Shown here: in pieces, positions 27,753-35,561 of the stretch | How the letters are laid out: each line of letters opens with the position of its first letter | Position numbering within the stretch: position 1 is the first letter of the stretch | The notes under the pieces: generated by a model | Told to the model about the DNA's origin: nothing | Databases searched by the model: none | The model's input: only the letters and a program-made list of their open reading frames with translations | Assembly: GCF_010728155.1 (NCBI RefSeq) | Contig: NZ_AP022605.1 | Location: forward strand, 3,965,399-4,029,398 | From: Mycolicibacterium doricum | GTDB taxonomy: Bacteria > Actinomycetota > Actinomycetes > Mycobacteriales > Mycobacteriaceae | Length of the DNA: 64,000 bases | Direction of reading: 5' to 3' | Translations under genes and position numbers: made by a program

Positions 27753-28933
27753 TCAACCGCATGCGTGTACGACCGAAGGTTCCGACGTACCGAAGGTCTG
27801 CCACCGTCGTCCGCCGCACGGTCGCGCTGGCCGCGGCCGCGGTGGTGCTGACGTCCTGCGGCAGCTGGAAGGGCATCGCCAACGTGTCGGTGCCCGGCGG
27901 CCCGGGCACCGGGTCCGACAGCATGACGGTTTACGTCCAGATGCCCGACACACTCGCCCTCAACGTCAACAGCCGTGTGCGGGTGGCCGACGTGTTCGTC
28001 GGCACGGTGCGCGCCATCGAGTTGAAGAACTGGGTCGCGACGCTCGAACTGGGCATGCAGCCCGGCGTCGAGCTGCCGTCGAACGCGCTGGCCAAGATCG
28101 GGCAGACCAGCCTCCTCGGCTCCCAGCACGTCGAGCTGGAGGTGCCACCCGAACCGTCGAACGAGAAGCTGCGCGACGGTGACACCATCCCCCTGCGCAA
28201 CGCCTCGGCATTCCCCACCACCGAGCGCGTGCTCGCCAGCATCGCGACGATCCTGCGTGGCGGCGGCATCCCGAACCTCGAGGTGATCCAGACCGAGGTG
28301 GACAACCTGCTCACCGGCCGCGCGGAGCAGATCCGCGAGTTCCTCGACCGGCTCGACGTGTTCACCGACGAACTCGACCAGCAGCGCGATGACCTCACCC
28401 GGGCGATCGACTCGACGAATCGGCTGCTCAGCATCGTGGCGAGCCGCAACGACACCCTCGACCGGGTGCTGACCGAGTTCCCGCCGCTGATCCAGCACTT
28501 CGCCGACACCCGGGACCTGTTCGCCGATGCCGTGCAGGCGGTGGGCCGCATCAGCAGTGCGGCCGACACCTACGTCGGCCAGGCCGCCGACCCGCTGCAT
28601 ACCAATCTGCAGAACCTGCAGCGTCCGCTCAAGCAGCTGGGCAAGGCGTCGCCGTACCTGCCCGGCGCGTTCAAGCTGATGCTGACCCTCCCGTTCCATA
28701 TCGACACCATCCCCAATTTGATGCGAGGCGACTTCATCAACGTGTCGGCACTCATCGACCTGACGCTGAGTATGGTCGACAACGGGATTCTGACCGGCAC
28801 CGGAGTATCTGGATCGCTGCGTGCGTTGGAGCAGGCTTGGGGCCGCGATCCGGCGACGATGATCCCGGACGTGCGGTTCACGCCGAACCCGCACAACGCA
28901 CCGAACGGACCGCTGGTAGAGAGAGGTGAGTGA
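27749..28933 (+). CDS. lprK: Mce1E/LprK, lipoprotein subunit of the Mce1 system
   Basis: A 394-residue protein with a lipoprotein signal: twin basic residues, hydrophobic VALAAAAVVL, and lipobox LTSC with the modified Cys at residue 37 (counted from GTG 27749). ATG 27761 is an alternative start that also keeps the signal. The Mce domain follows (YVQMPDTLALNVNSRVRVAD, VFVGTVRAI), then QTSLLGSQHVELEVPPEPSN and a long helical region. It is expected to be lipid-anchored on the outer face of the inner membrane and to cap the Mce hexamer with the other subunits. mce1F starts 3 nt after its stop. Confidence 0.95.
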   Translation: MINRMRVRPKVPTYRRSATVVRRTVALAAAAVVLTSCGSWKGIANVSVPGGPGTGSDSMTVYVQMPDTLALNVNSRVRVADVFVGTVRAIELKNWVATLELGMQPGVELPSNALAKIGQTSLLGSQHVELEVPPEPSNEKLRDGDTIPLRNASAFPTTERVLASIATILRGGGIPNLEVIQTEVDNLLTGRAEQIREFLDRLDVFTDELDQQRDDLTRAIDSTNRLLSIVASRNDTLDRVLTEFPPLIQHFADTRDLFADAVQAVGRISSAADTYVGQAADPLHTNLQNLQRPLKQLGKASPYLPGAFKLMLTLPFHIDTIPNLMRGDFINVSALIDLTLSMVDNGILTGTGVSGSLRALEQAWGRDPATMIPDVRFTPNPHNAPNGPLVERGE

Positions 28934-28936
28934 GCG

Positions 28937-30499
28937 ATGCTGACTCGCTTCATCAAGATCCAGCTGGTCATCTTCACGGTGCTCACCGTGATCGCGTTGG
29001 TCGCGCTGGGTTGGTACTACCTGCGGGTGCCCAGCATGCTGGGAATCGGGCAGTACACGCTGCACGCCGAGCTGCCCCGCTCCGGCGGGCTGTACTCGAC
29101 GGCCAACGTCAGCTACCGCGGCGCCACGATCGGCAAGGTGACCGCCGTCGAGCCGACCGCCACCGGAGCCAAGGCCACGATGAGCATCGACAACAGCTAC
29201 CGCATCCCGGTCGACGCCAGCGCCAACGTGCACTCGGTGTCGGCCGTCGGCGAGCAGTATCTCGACCTGGTGTCGGAGGGGGACCCGGGGCAGTTCTTCA
29301 GCGACGGGCAGACCATCACCAACAGCACCGTGCCGAGCGAGGTGGGTCCGGCGCTGGACGCGGCCAACGAGGCTCTGGCGGTGCTGCCGAAGGAAAAGAT
29401 CGACTCGCTGCTCACCGAGACCTCGCTGGCCGTCGGCGGGTTGGGGCCGGCGCTACAGCGACTGGTGGACTCGACTACCACCATCGCCAGGGACTTCCGC
29501 GACAACCTCGGCCCGGTCAACGACGTCATCGCGAACTCGGCCCCGATCCTGGAAAGCCAGGTGGTCTCGGGCGACAACATCGCGCAGTGGTCGCGCAACC
29601 TCAACATCCTAGCCGCCCAGTCGGCGGAGCAGGATGCCGCGCTGCGCAGCGGTCTGCAGCAGGCCGCGCCGACCGCCGATCAGTTCAACGCGGTGTTCAG
29701 TGGAGTACGCGACTCGCTGCCGCAGACGCTGGCCAACGTGGCCGTCGTCGCCGACCTGCTCAAGCGGTATAACAAAGGCCTCGAACAAGTCCTGGTGATC
29801 CTTCCTCAGGGGGCCGCGGTAGGCCAGGCCGTAGTGACGTCGTTCGAGGACGATATGAGAGCGAGACTCGATTTCAACCTGACGATCAACGAACCGGCGC
29901 CGTGCCTCACCGGTTTCCTGCCCGCGTCGGAATGGCGGTCGCCCGCCGACACCAGCGAGGCGCCGGCGCCGTCGAACCTCTACTGCAAGTTACCGAAGGA
30001 CTTCCAGGGGAACGCCGTCCGCGGTGCCCGTAACTACCCGTGCGCCGACGTGCCGGGTAAGCGGGCGGCCAGCCCACGGGAATGCCGTAGCGACGAACCG
30101 TACGTGCCGCTGGGAACCAACCCCTGGTACGGCGACCCGAACCAGATTCGCGACTGCCCGGCTGCCGGGGCACGCTGCAACCAGCCGGTGGACCCCGGAC
30201 TGGTGATCCCGGCACCGTCGATCAACAACGGGATGAACCCGCTGCCCGCCGACCAGTTGCCGGCCCGGCCTGCGCCGAGTAGCGACCCGTTGAGCCCACC
30301 CGGCCAGGGCACCGTGACGTGCAGTGGGCAGCAACCCAACCCGTGTGTCTACACTCCGGCGCCAGGCCCACCCGGCACCGCCGTGTACAACCCGGCCAGC
30401 GGAGAAGTGGTCGGACCCGACGGCGTGAAGTACGACGTCAGCAACTCGAACAACCCAGGAGACGACGGATGGAAGGAGATGCTGGCACCCGCCGGCTGA
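28937..30499 (+). CDS. mce1F: Mce1F, Mce-family lipid-transfer subunit
   Basis: A 520-residue subunit. Anchor helix IQLVIFTVLTVIALVALGWY near the N-terminus, the Mce domain (LYSTANVSYRGATIGKVTAV; SVSAVGEQYLDLVSEGDPGQ), then helices through about residue 340. A Cys-containing C-terminal block (APCLTGFLPASEWRSPADTS; YPCADVPGKRAASPREC) and a Pro-rich tail ending KEMLAPAG complete it. Its 3' end overlaps the start of the first Mce-associated gene by 31 nt. Confidence 0.95.
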   Translation: MLTRFIKIQLVIFTVLTVIALVALGWYYLRVPSMLGIGQYTLHAELPRSGGLYSTANVSYRGATIGKVTAVEPTATGAKATMSIDNSYRIPVDASANVHSVSAVGEQYLDLVSEGDPGQFFSDGQTITNSTVPSEVGPALDAANEALAVLPKEKIDSLLTETSLAVGGLGPALQRLVDSTTTIARDFRDNLGPVNDVIANSAPILESQVVSGDNIAQWSRNLNILAAQSAEQDAALRSGLQQAAPTADQFNAVFSGVRDSLPQTLANVAVVADLLKRYNKGLEQVLVILPQGAAVGQAVVTSFEDDMRARLDFNLTINEPAPCLTGFLPASEWRSPADTSEAPAPSNLYCKLPKDFQGNAVRGARNYPCADVPGKRAASPRECRSDEPYVPLGTNPWYGDPNQIRDCPAAGARCNQPVDPGLVIPAPSINNGMNPLPADQLPARPAPSSDPLSPPGQGTVTCSGQQPNPCVYTPAPGPPGTAVYNPASGEVVGPDGVKYDVSNSNNPGDDGWKEMLAPAG

Positions 30500-31146
30500 A
30501 CCCCACCGATGCTGAGGAGATACCGGACCGGGTAGCGGGATCTTCAGCACTGGCAGACGACATTGACCGCGGCACAGTCGGATTCCCCGCCGACGGTGGT
30601 CCCGAGGAACAGGTCGACGCCGGACCGGCGAACGACACGCGCCGGCTGCCGCGGGTCGGCCGCGGTTGGGCAGTACTGGTCTGCGTGGTCCTGGCGCTAC
30701 TCAGCGCGGGCGCCGGCGTTGGCGGATACCTGGCTTTGCGCTCCCATCAGGAAAGTGCGCAACTCGCGGAGGACGCCGCCGCCGCGGTGGCGGCCGCCCG
30801 TGACTGTGTGGCCGCCACGCACGCCCCGGACGCGTCGACCATGACTGCCAGCCAGGCCAAGATCATCGACTGCTCAACGGGGGACTTCGCGGTGCAGGCT
30901 GGGTTGTACGGCGGGGTGCTCGTCGACGCCTATCGCGCCGCCAACGTGCAGGTGCAGGTGTCCGACATGCGGGCGGCGGTGGAACAGCACAACGCGGACG
31001 GGTCCATCGACGTGCTGGTCGCGGTGCGGGTCAAGGTGACCAATTCAGAGGCCTCCGATCAGGAGCAGGGATACCGCCTGCGGGTGCAGATGGCCCGCGA
31101 TGGAGGCACCTACAAGGTGGCGCAACTCGAGCAGGTCACCTCGTGA
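30469..31146 (+). CDS. Mce-associated membrane protein (Rv0175-like, Mas1A)
   Basis: A 225-residue protein. About 60 polar residues are followed by one membrane helix (GWAVLVCVVLALLSAGAGVG) and an extracytoplasmic domain with paired Cys (ARDCVAATHAP; KIIDCSTGDFAVQAG) and the VSDMRAAVEQHNADGSIDVL block. This is the Mce-associated protein fold shared by the last four genes of the operon. The ATG at 30469 lies inside the mce1F coding region (31-nt overlap) in another frame. A short GTGA overlap joins it to the next gene. The likely role is assembly or stabilisation of the Mce1 complex. Confidence 0.85.
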   Translation: MEGDAGTRRLNPTDAEEIPDRVAGSSALADDIDRGTVGFPADGGPEEQVDAGPANDTRRLPRVGRGWAVLVCVVLALLSAGAGVGGYLALRSHQESAQLAEDAAAAVAAARDCVAATHAPDASTMTASQAKIIDCSTGDFAVQAGLYGGVLVDAYRAANVQVQVSDMRAAVEQHNADGSIDVLVAVRVKVTNSEASDQEQGYRLRVQMARDGGTYKVAQLEQVTS

Positions 31147-32114
31147 CTGCCGTCGTCGACGCGCCGGTGGAGGCACCGGCCGCGCAGACCCCACCAGCCG
31201 CTCCGTTCGCCAGGTGGCATAGCCGGGCCGGCGCGCTGGCGGTCGACGTGCTGCCGGGGCTGGCCGTCGCGGCGACGACCGCGCCGTGGTCCCTGGCGGG
31301 TCCGCGGATCGGCTGGAGCTGGTGGGTGCAGACGGCAGTGGCCGTGGCGGCTTTGCTGGGGGTGATCGTCAACCGGGTGCTGTTGCCGTCGTTGACCGGC
31401 TGGACGCTGGGCCGGGCGCTGTGTGGAATCCGGGTGGTGCGGCGCGGCGGCGCCGCGGCGGGGCTGGGGCGGCTGCTGCTGCGGGATGTGGCGCACCTGC
31501 TGGACACCGCGGCGTTGTTCGTCGGATGGTTGTGGCCGCTATGGGATCGCCGCAATCGCACCTTTGCCGATCTGCTGATGAAGACGGAGGTTCGCGTCGT
31601 CGCTCGTCCGGAGCGCGATATGCGCCGGTTGGTCGGAAAGGTACTCATCGGTGCGGTCGTGGTGGCCGTCACGGCGGTTGCGGTGAGCTACCTGGCGGTA
31701 TACCGCCAGGGCCAGGAACGCGACGGCTTGCGTGCGCAGATCGCCGAACAGGGACCGCGAATCGTCGAGCAGATGTTGAGCTATGGCGCTGACACGATGG
31801 ACGAGGATCTCAACCATGCGCAGGCGTTGACCACTGAGGCCTACCGGCCGCAGTTGGTCGCGCAGCAGGACATCGTGCGCAAAGGCGGTGCGACGTCCAA
31901 CGAGTACTGGGCGGTGAGCAGCGCCGTTCTGTCGGCGTCGATGGACGAAGCGGCGATGCTCCTTGCCATGCAGGGTCAGCGCGGCACGACCGCCGAGGAC
32001 CTGAAGTTCATCACCGCCACGGTACGGGTCGACTTCGACAGGATCGGCGAGAACTGGCGGGTGGACAACCTGACAGTGCTCAAGGCGCCGCTGATGCAGG
32101 GAGCCGGCCAGTGA
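31143..32114 (+). CDS. RDD-domain Mce-associated membrane protein (Rv0176-like, Mas1B)
   Basis: A 323-residue protein starting at GTG 31143. The N-terminal 150 residues are an RDD domain: RWHSRAGALAVDVLPGLAVA, then LPSLTGWTLGRALCGIRVVR and the closing WDRRNRTFADLLMKTEV. A third membrane helix (VLIGAVVVAVTAVAVSYLAV) leads into an extracytoplasmic Mce-associated domain (QEYWAVSSAVLSASMDEAA-like region). The RDD-Mas fusion is the arrangement of Rv0176. It is coupled by GTGA overlaps on both sides. Confidence 0.9.
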   Translation: MTAVVDAPVEAPAAQTPPAAPFARWHSRAGALAVDVLPGLAVAATTAPWSLAGPRIGWSWWVQTAVAVAALLGVIVNRVLLPSLTGWTLGRALCGIRVVRRGGAAAGLGRLLLRDVAHLLDTAALFVGWLWPLWDRRNRTFADLLMKTEVRVVARPERDMRRLVGKVLIGAVVVAVTAVAVSYLAVYRQGQERDGLRAQIAEQGPRIVEQMLSYGADTMDEDLNHAQALTTEAYRPQLVAQQDIVRKGGATSNEYWAVSSAVLSASMDEAAMLLAMQGQRGTTAEDLKFITATVRVDFDRIGENWRVDNLTVLKAPLMQGAGQ

Positions 32115-32662
32115 GCCCCCGCCGCAGGCTCGCTGACGACGAGCCCGACTTTTTCGCGGTGTCGCCGCGGCCGGCGCGCCGGTGGGGTCTGCCGTTGGTC
32201 GCGACCTTGGCCGGGGTGCTGCTCGCGGCGGTGTTGACGGTCAGCACGATGATGCTCGTTTCTGACCAAAGCGACCGGCGCACGGATCTGCGCGCCGCCG
32301 CGGCACTGGATTACGTGCGCAGTTTCATGACGTCGTACACCACCCTCGATCCCTTCAACGCCAACGCGTACGCCGACCGAATCCTGGCCCAGGGCACCGG
32401 CGACTTCGCGAAGATGTTCAAAGAGAGGATGAACGAGATCGTGGTCCAGGTCGCCCGCGCCGAACCGACGGAGGGCAAGGTGGTCGAGGCGGGTGTGCAG
32501 CGTTGGAACGGCAACGGCAGCGTCGACGTGCTGGTGGCCACCACGACGACATCCAAGACGCCGGACGGCAAACAGACCATCGAGAGCGGGAACCGTTGGG
32601 TGGCCACGACGACCCAGGAGGGGCAGAGGTGGAAGATCAGCCAGCTGGTACAGGTGATTTGA
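32111..32662 (+). CDS. Mce-associated membrane protein (Rv0177-like, Mas1C)
   Basis: A 183-residue protein with a cytoplasmic N-terminus, one membrane helix (GLPLVATLAGVLLAAVLTVS, residues about 26-45) and the Mce-associated domain: ALDYVRSFMTSYTTLDPFNA, DRILAQGTGDFAKMFKERMN and WNGNGSVDVLVATTTTSKTP. It has no signal peptide cleavage site and is therefore anchored. The start is the GTG in the GTGA overlap with the upstream gene. The final domain gene follows 2 nt after the stop. Confidence 0.9.
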   Translation: MSPRRRLADDEPDFFAVSPRPARRWGLPLVATLAGVLLAAVLTVSTMMLVSDQSDRRTDLRAAAALDYVRSFMTSYTTLDPFNANAYADRILAQGTGDFAKMFKERMNEIVVQVARAEPTEGKVVEAGVQRWNGNGSVDVLVATTTTSKTPDGKQTIESGNRWVATTTQEGQRWKISQLVQVI

Positions 32663-32664
32663 CC

Positions 32665-33492
32665 ATGGATTCGGCTGGCACGGGTGCTGTCGAATCCCAA
32701 CGCCGGCGGCGGCGGTTGTTGTGGTGGGGACGCGGCGAGAACGCTGCGGCTGAGCCCGAACCGGCCCGGCGAATGCCCACCGGCAAGGCGGGCAGGGCCC
32801 AGAAGCAGCCGGTCAGCACCTCTGCCGCCGAGGGCGGGCCGGAGGCGTCAGCGCCCGGGGAAGTCGCCGAACCCGACGCTCGGCCGCCCGAAGCCGTCGA
32901 TGCGGAAGCCGTCGATGCCGACATCGCCGAAGCGGGCAGCGAACTGGGACCAGAGCCTGTGTTGGTTCCGCACCGGCCGCCCGGCAAGCGGTTGCTGACC
33001 ACGGCGGCCGCGGCATCGGTCGTCTTCGTTGCGGCGAGCGCCTTCGCCGGTGCGATGCTTCAGCCGTACCTCGCCGACCGGGCATCCGTGGACATCAAAC
33101 TCAGCATCGCGCGTACGGCGACGAACGCGATAACCACGTTGTGGAGTTACACCCCGGAAGACATGGCGACGCTGCCGGACCGCTCGGCCCGTTATCTCGC
33201 AGGCGATTTCGCCACCGAGTACCGCCGCTACATCGACGCAATCGTCCCGACGAACGAACAGGCGAAGGTGACCAACACCACGGAGGTGATGGGCGCCGCC
33301 GTCGAGAGCGTCACGCCGACGGAGGCTACCGCCATCGTCTACACGAATTCTGTGTCCACCAGTCCGGTGAGCAAGAACATCCCGTCGCTGCGCTATCTGT
33401 CGTACCGGTTGACGATGGAGCGTGACGGTGCCGACTGGCTGATCACAGGGATGAACGCGGTGACCCAGCTGGACCTCAGCCCGAAGCTCTGA
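32665..33492 (+). CDS. Mce-associated membrane protein (Rv0178-like, Mas1D)
   Basis: A 275-residue protein. The first 110 residues are charged and Ala/Glu/Pro-rich (low complexity, with a duplicated EAVDAEAVDAD), followed by one membrane helix (LLTTAAAASVVFVAASAFAG). The extracytoplasmic Mce-associated domain contains TNAITTLWSYTPEDMATLPD, YLAGDFATEYRRYIDAIVPT and a C-terminal LSYRLTMERDGADWLITGM. The ATG at 32665 is the first in-frame start after the preceding stop. It is the last gene of the operon; a palindrome at 33505-33520 follows. Confidence 0.9.
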   Translation: MDSAGTGAVESQRRRRRLLWWGRGENAAAEPEPARRMPTGKAGRAQKQPVSTSAAEGGPEASAPGEVAEPDARPPEAVDAEAVDADIAEAGSELGPEPVLVPHRPPGKRLLTTAAAASVVFVAASAFAGAMLQPYLADRASVDIKLSIARTATNAITTLWSYTPEDMATLPDRSARYLAGDFATEYRRYIDAIVPTNEQAKVTNTTEVMGAAVESVTPTEATAIVYTNSVSTSPVSKNIPSLRYLSYRLTMERDGADWLITGMNAVTQLDLSPKL

Positions 33493-33504
33493 CGCAGGCC
33501 GTGG

Positions 33505-33520
33505 CCGCCACCGGTGGCGG
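33505..33520. terminator. Candidate terminator stem after the mce1 operon
   Basis: The perfect 16-bp palindrome ccgccaccggtggcgg lies 13 nt after the stop of the last Mce-associated gene. It would fold as a 6-bp GC stem with a ccgg loop. There is no U-tract, as is common for mycobacterial terminators, so confidence is modest. Confidence 0.45.
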
Positions 33521-33642
33521 ACTGATCACCAGACCCTTGCCCGGCTTCGCCCCACCGTTTTGCGCTCTTCACCTCGTAGTTTGTGGTTGCGTGGGATGCC
33601 GGGGCCGGCCGCGCGATCAGAACAATTGAGGCCCCCCACTAT

Positions 33643-33704
33643 CTTGACAAGCCGAAATCCGCCACCCAAAATGGTGTCATGCGCCCACAATGGTGTTCAG
33701 CGCC
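33643..33704 (+). promoter_or_regulatory. Promoter-like region with three imperfect direct repeats before the SDR-diiron-BVMO operon
   Basis: A consensus -35 (TTGACA, 33644-33649) is followed after 17 nt by caaaat (33667-33672). TTGACA is embedded in the 9-bp inverted repeat CTTGACAAG (33643-33651). Downstream, repeats cccaaaatggtgtcatgcg and cccacaatggtgttcagcg, then ccaccaatt, recur with a period of about 19-20 nt (33665-33704). This looks like a promoter overlapped by operator sites for the operon starting at 33756. Confidence 0.45.
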
Positions 33705-33755
33705 ACCAATTACAGTTGACTCAGGGACGGAACCGATCGTCGGCGGGGTGCCGCG

Positions 33756-34592
33756 ATGAGGCTCATACCGTTCAGGAATTCCGCCCGCCGAACTGATCAC
33801 GCCGACGCGGTCGTCACCGGTGCCGGCAGCGGTATTGGCCGCGCTTTTGCCGTCGAGCTGGCGCGCCGGGGCGGGCGCGTGGTCTGTGCCGACATCGACG
33901 GTGTTCGTGCCAAGGAGACCGCGGACCTGGTCGCCAAGCTCGGGGGCCGTGCCCTTGCTGTGGTGTGCGACGTCTCGGACGAAAGTCAGGTTCGGGAACT
34001 CGCCGAGTCGGCCGAGAATTGGTTCGGCGGCGCTGCGGGACTGGTGATCAACAATGCGGGCATCGGCGCCGGAGGCAACGTCATCGGTGCCACCTCCATG
34101 AGCGATTGGTCCGCGACGTTGTCGGTCAATTTGTGGGGGCCCATCCACGGCTGCGAAGTGTTCGTGCCGCGGCTGCGCGAACGTGGATTCGGCGGCGTCA
34201 TCAACGTTGCGTCGGCCGCCAGCTTCGGCGCGGCTCCGCGCATGGCAGCCTACAACGTGAGCAAAGCGGGCGTACTGGCGCTGTCGGAAACGTTGGCAGC
34301 CGAGCTGAGCGGAACCGGCGTCACGGTGACGGTCCTGTGCCCTACCTTCGTCAAGACGAACATCGTCGACAATCCGCGCATCGAGGAATCGGCGGCCGCG
34401 CTCGCCGCGAACCTGATGAAGTGGACCGGCGTATCGCCGGAGTACGTGGCACGAACCACCCTGGATGCACACGACCGCGGCCAGCTGTACGTCATGCCGC
34501 AAATCGACGCCAAAGTCCTCTGGCGGGTGAAGAGACTGGTGCCGGCGACCTTCACGCGCGCCATGGGACTCGCCCAGCGGGTAGGGCTTTGA
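33756..34592 (+). CDS. SDR-family oxidoreductase
   Basis: A 278-residue classical SDR with glycine motif VVTGAGSGIGRAFAVELARR, INNAGIGAGG, active-site ASAASFG...AYNVSKAGVLAL, and a C-terminal extension ending LVPATFTRAMGLAQRVGL. It resembles the SDRs found with flavin monooxygenases in mycobacterial lipid clusters such as the mymA operon. It is probably the first gene of a four-gene operon with the diiron protein and two BVMO-type enzymes; 45 nt separate it from the diiron gene. Predicted role: interconversion of an alcohol and the ketone oxidised by the neighbouring monooxygenases. The substrate is unknown. Confidence 0.88.
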   Translation: MRLIPFRNSARRTDHADAVVTGAGSGIGRAFAVELARRGGRVVCADIDGVRAKETADLVAKLGGRALAVVCDVSDESQVRELAESAENWFGGAAGLVINNAGIGAGGNVIGATSMSDWSATLSVNLWGPIHGCEVFVPRLRERGFGGVINVASAASFGAAPRMAAYNVSKAGVLALSETLAAELSGTGVTVTVLCPTFVKTNIVDNPRIEESAAALAANLMKWTGVSPEYVARTTLDAHDRGQLYVMPQIDAKVLWRVKRLVPATFTRAMGLAQRVGL

Positions 34593-34637
34593 GACCCCAC
34601 GAACAACCAAAATCAGTGAGCAACGGAAGGTAAGGAC

Positions 34638-35561
34638 ATGGCTTTCGAATACAGCGACATGCTGGAGACGATCAAAGACCGCCAGTGGGCGCTGGCCGAC
34701 ATCGACTGGGACGCCCCCGGTGCCGAGTTGATCACCGACGAGCAACGGCCCAGCCTGAAACAGTTCATGGCCGACGTGGTGTGGATCGAGCATGTCGGTG
34801 CCCGCGCTTTCGCGGCGATGGCGCCCAAAGCGCCCTTCGACGCGTTGGGAGAGATATACCGGTATTTCCACGCCGAAGAGCAGCGGCACGCCAACGCAGA
34901 ACTGGCGCTGATGCACCGCTGGGGGATGCTCGAAGAGGGCGAGAGGCCCGTGCCGAACAAGAACATCCGGCTGGTCATCGAATGGCTCGATCGATACGCC
35001 GAAGCGCTCCCGTTGACGGTGATCGGAGCTGCCATACCGGCCTTGGAAACCGCGTTGGACGGGGCGCTGCTCAAGTTCCTGTTGGACGAGGTGGCAGACC
35101 CGGTATGCGGTCAAGTGTTCGCCAAGGTCAACAGCGACGAATCCCGCCACCTTGCGGTGGGCTTTCAGGTGCTCAACGACTTGGGTGCCAGTCCGATGAG
35201 GGTGCACGCGATTCAGACTGCTGCATCTCTCGTCGACCCGCGAATTCTCACCGGTGCTTTGCTCTACGTTCCGCTGCTGACGCGAATGCTGATGAACTTG
35301 AACGCCTGGGGCCTGTCCGAGGACAAGCTGTACAACGCCGTCATCCGCTACTCGAACGTCGGCGATCGCAGCGAGCACACCCGCCGTGTCCCCGGCTATC
35401 ACATCCTCAAGGCGCACATGTCAGCCACGATCAACCACGCCCAACCGCTGCAGTTCATCTCGCAACGACTCGGCACGGTGATCGACTACTTCCCCACTCA
35501 GGTGCTCGGCAAGACGCCGTCATGGACTGACGAACTGACCTACGAACCGGTGGCCAAGTGA
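34638..35561 (+). CDS. Ferritin-like diiron protein coupled to a BVMO
   Basis: A 307-residue, mainly helical protein. Four helices carry a complete carboxylate-bridged diiron ligand pattern: Glu51 (WIEHVGARAF), Glu81-x2-His84 (HAEEQRHANAEL), Glu137 (IPALETALDG) and Glu168-x2-His171 (NSDESRHLAVGF). This supports an oxygen-activating ferritin-like enzyme, but I cannot name a characterised homologue. The ATG follows aacggaaggtaaggac, a good ribosome-binding site. Its stop overlaps the GTG start of the following BVMO by 4 nt. A close paralogue with the same coupling lies at 63433-64000, so the pair behaves as a conserved module. Confidence 0.82.
   Translation: MAFEYSDMLETIKDRQWALADIDWDAPGAELITDEQRPSLKQFMADVVWIEHVGARAFAAMAPKAPFDALGEIYRYFHAEEQRHANAELALMHRWGMLEEGERPVPNKNIRLVIEWLDRYAEALPLTVIGAAIPALETALDGALLKFLLDEVADPVCGQVFAKVNSDESRHLAVGFQVLNDLGASPMRVHAIQTAASLVDPRILTGALLYVPLLTRMLMNLNAWGLSEDKLYNAVIRYSNVGDRSEHTRRVPGYHILKAHMSATINHAQPLQFISQRLGTVIDYFPTQVLGKTPSWTDELTYEPVAK

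Noticed and set aside
27158..29233. Long minus-strand open frame (691 codons) across mce1D-mce1F
   Set aside because: It is a shadow of three well-conserved mce genes, with no recognisable family features.
33505..33520. 16-bp palindrome considered as a transcription-factor operator
   Set aside because: Its place 13 nt after the final mce1-operon stop, with no downstream start nearby, fits a terminator stem better.
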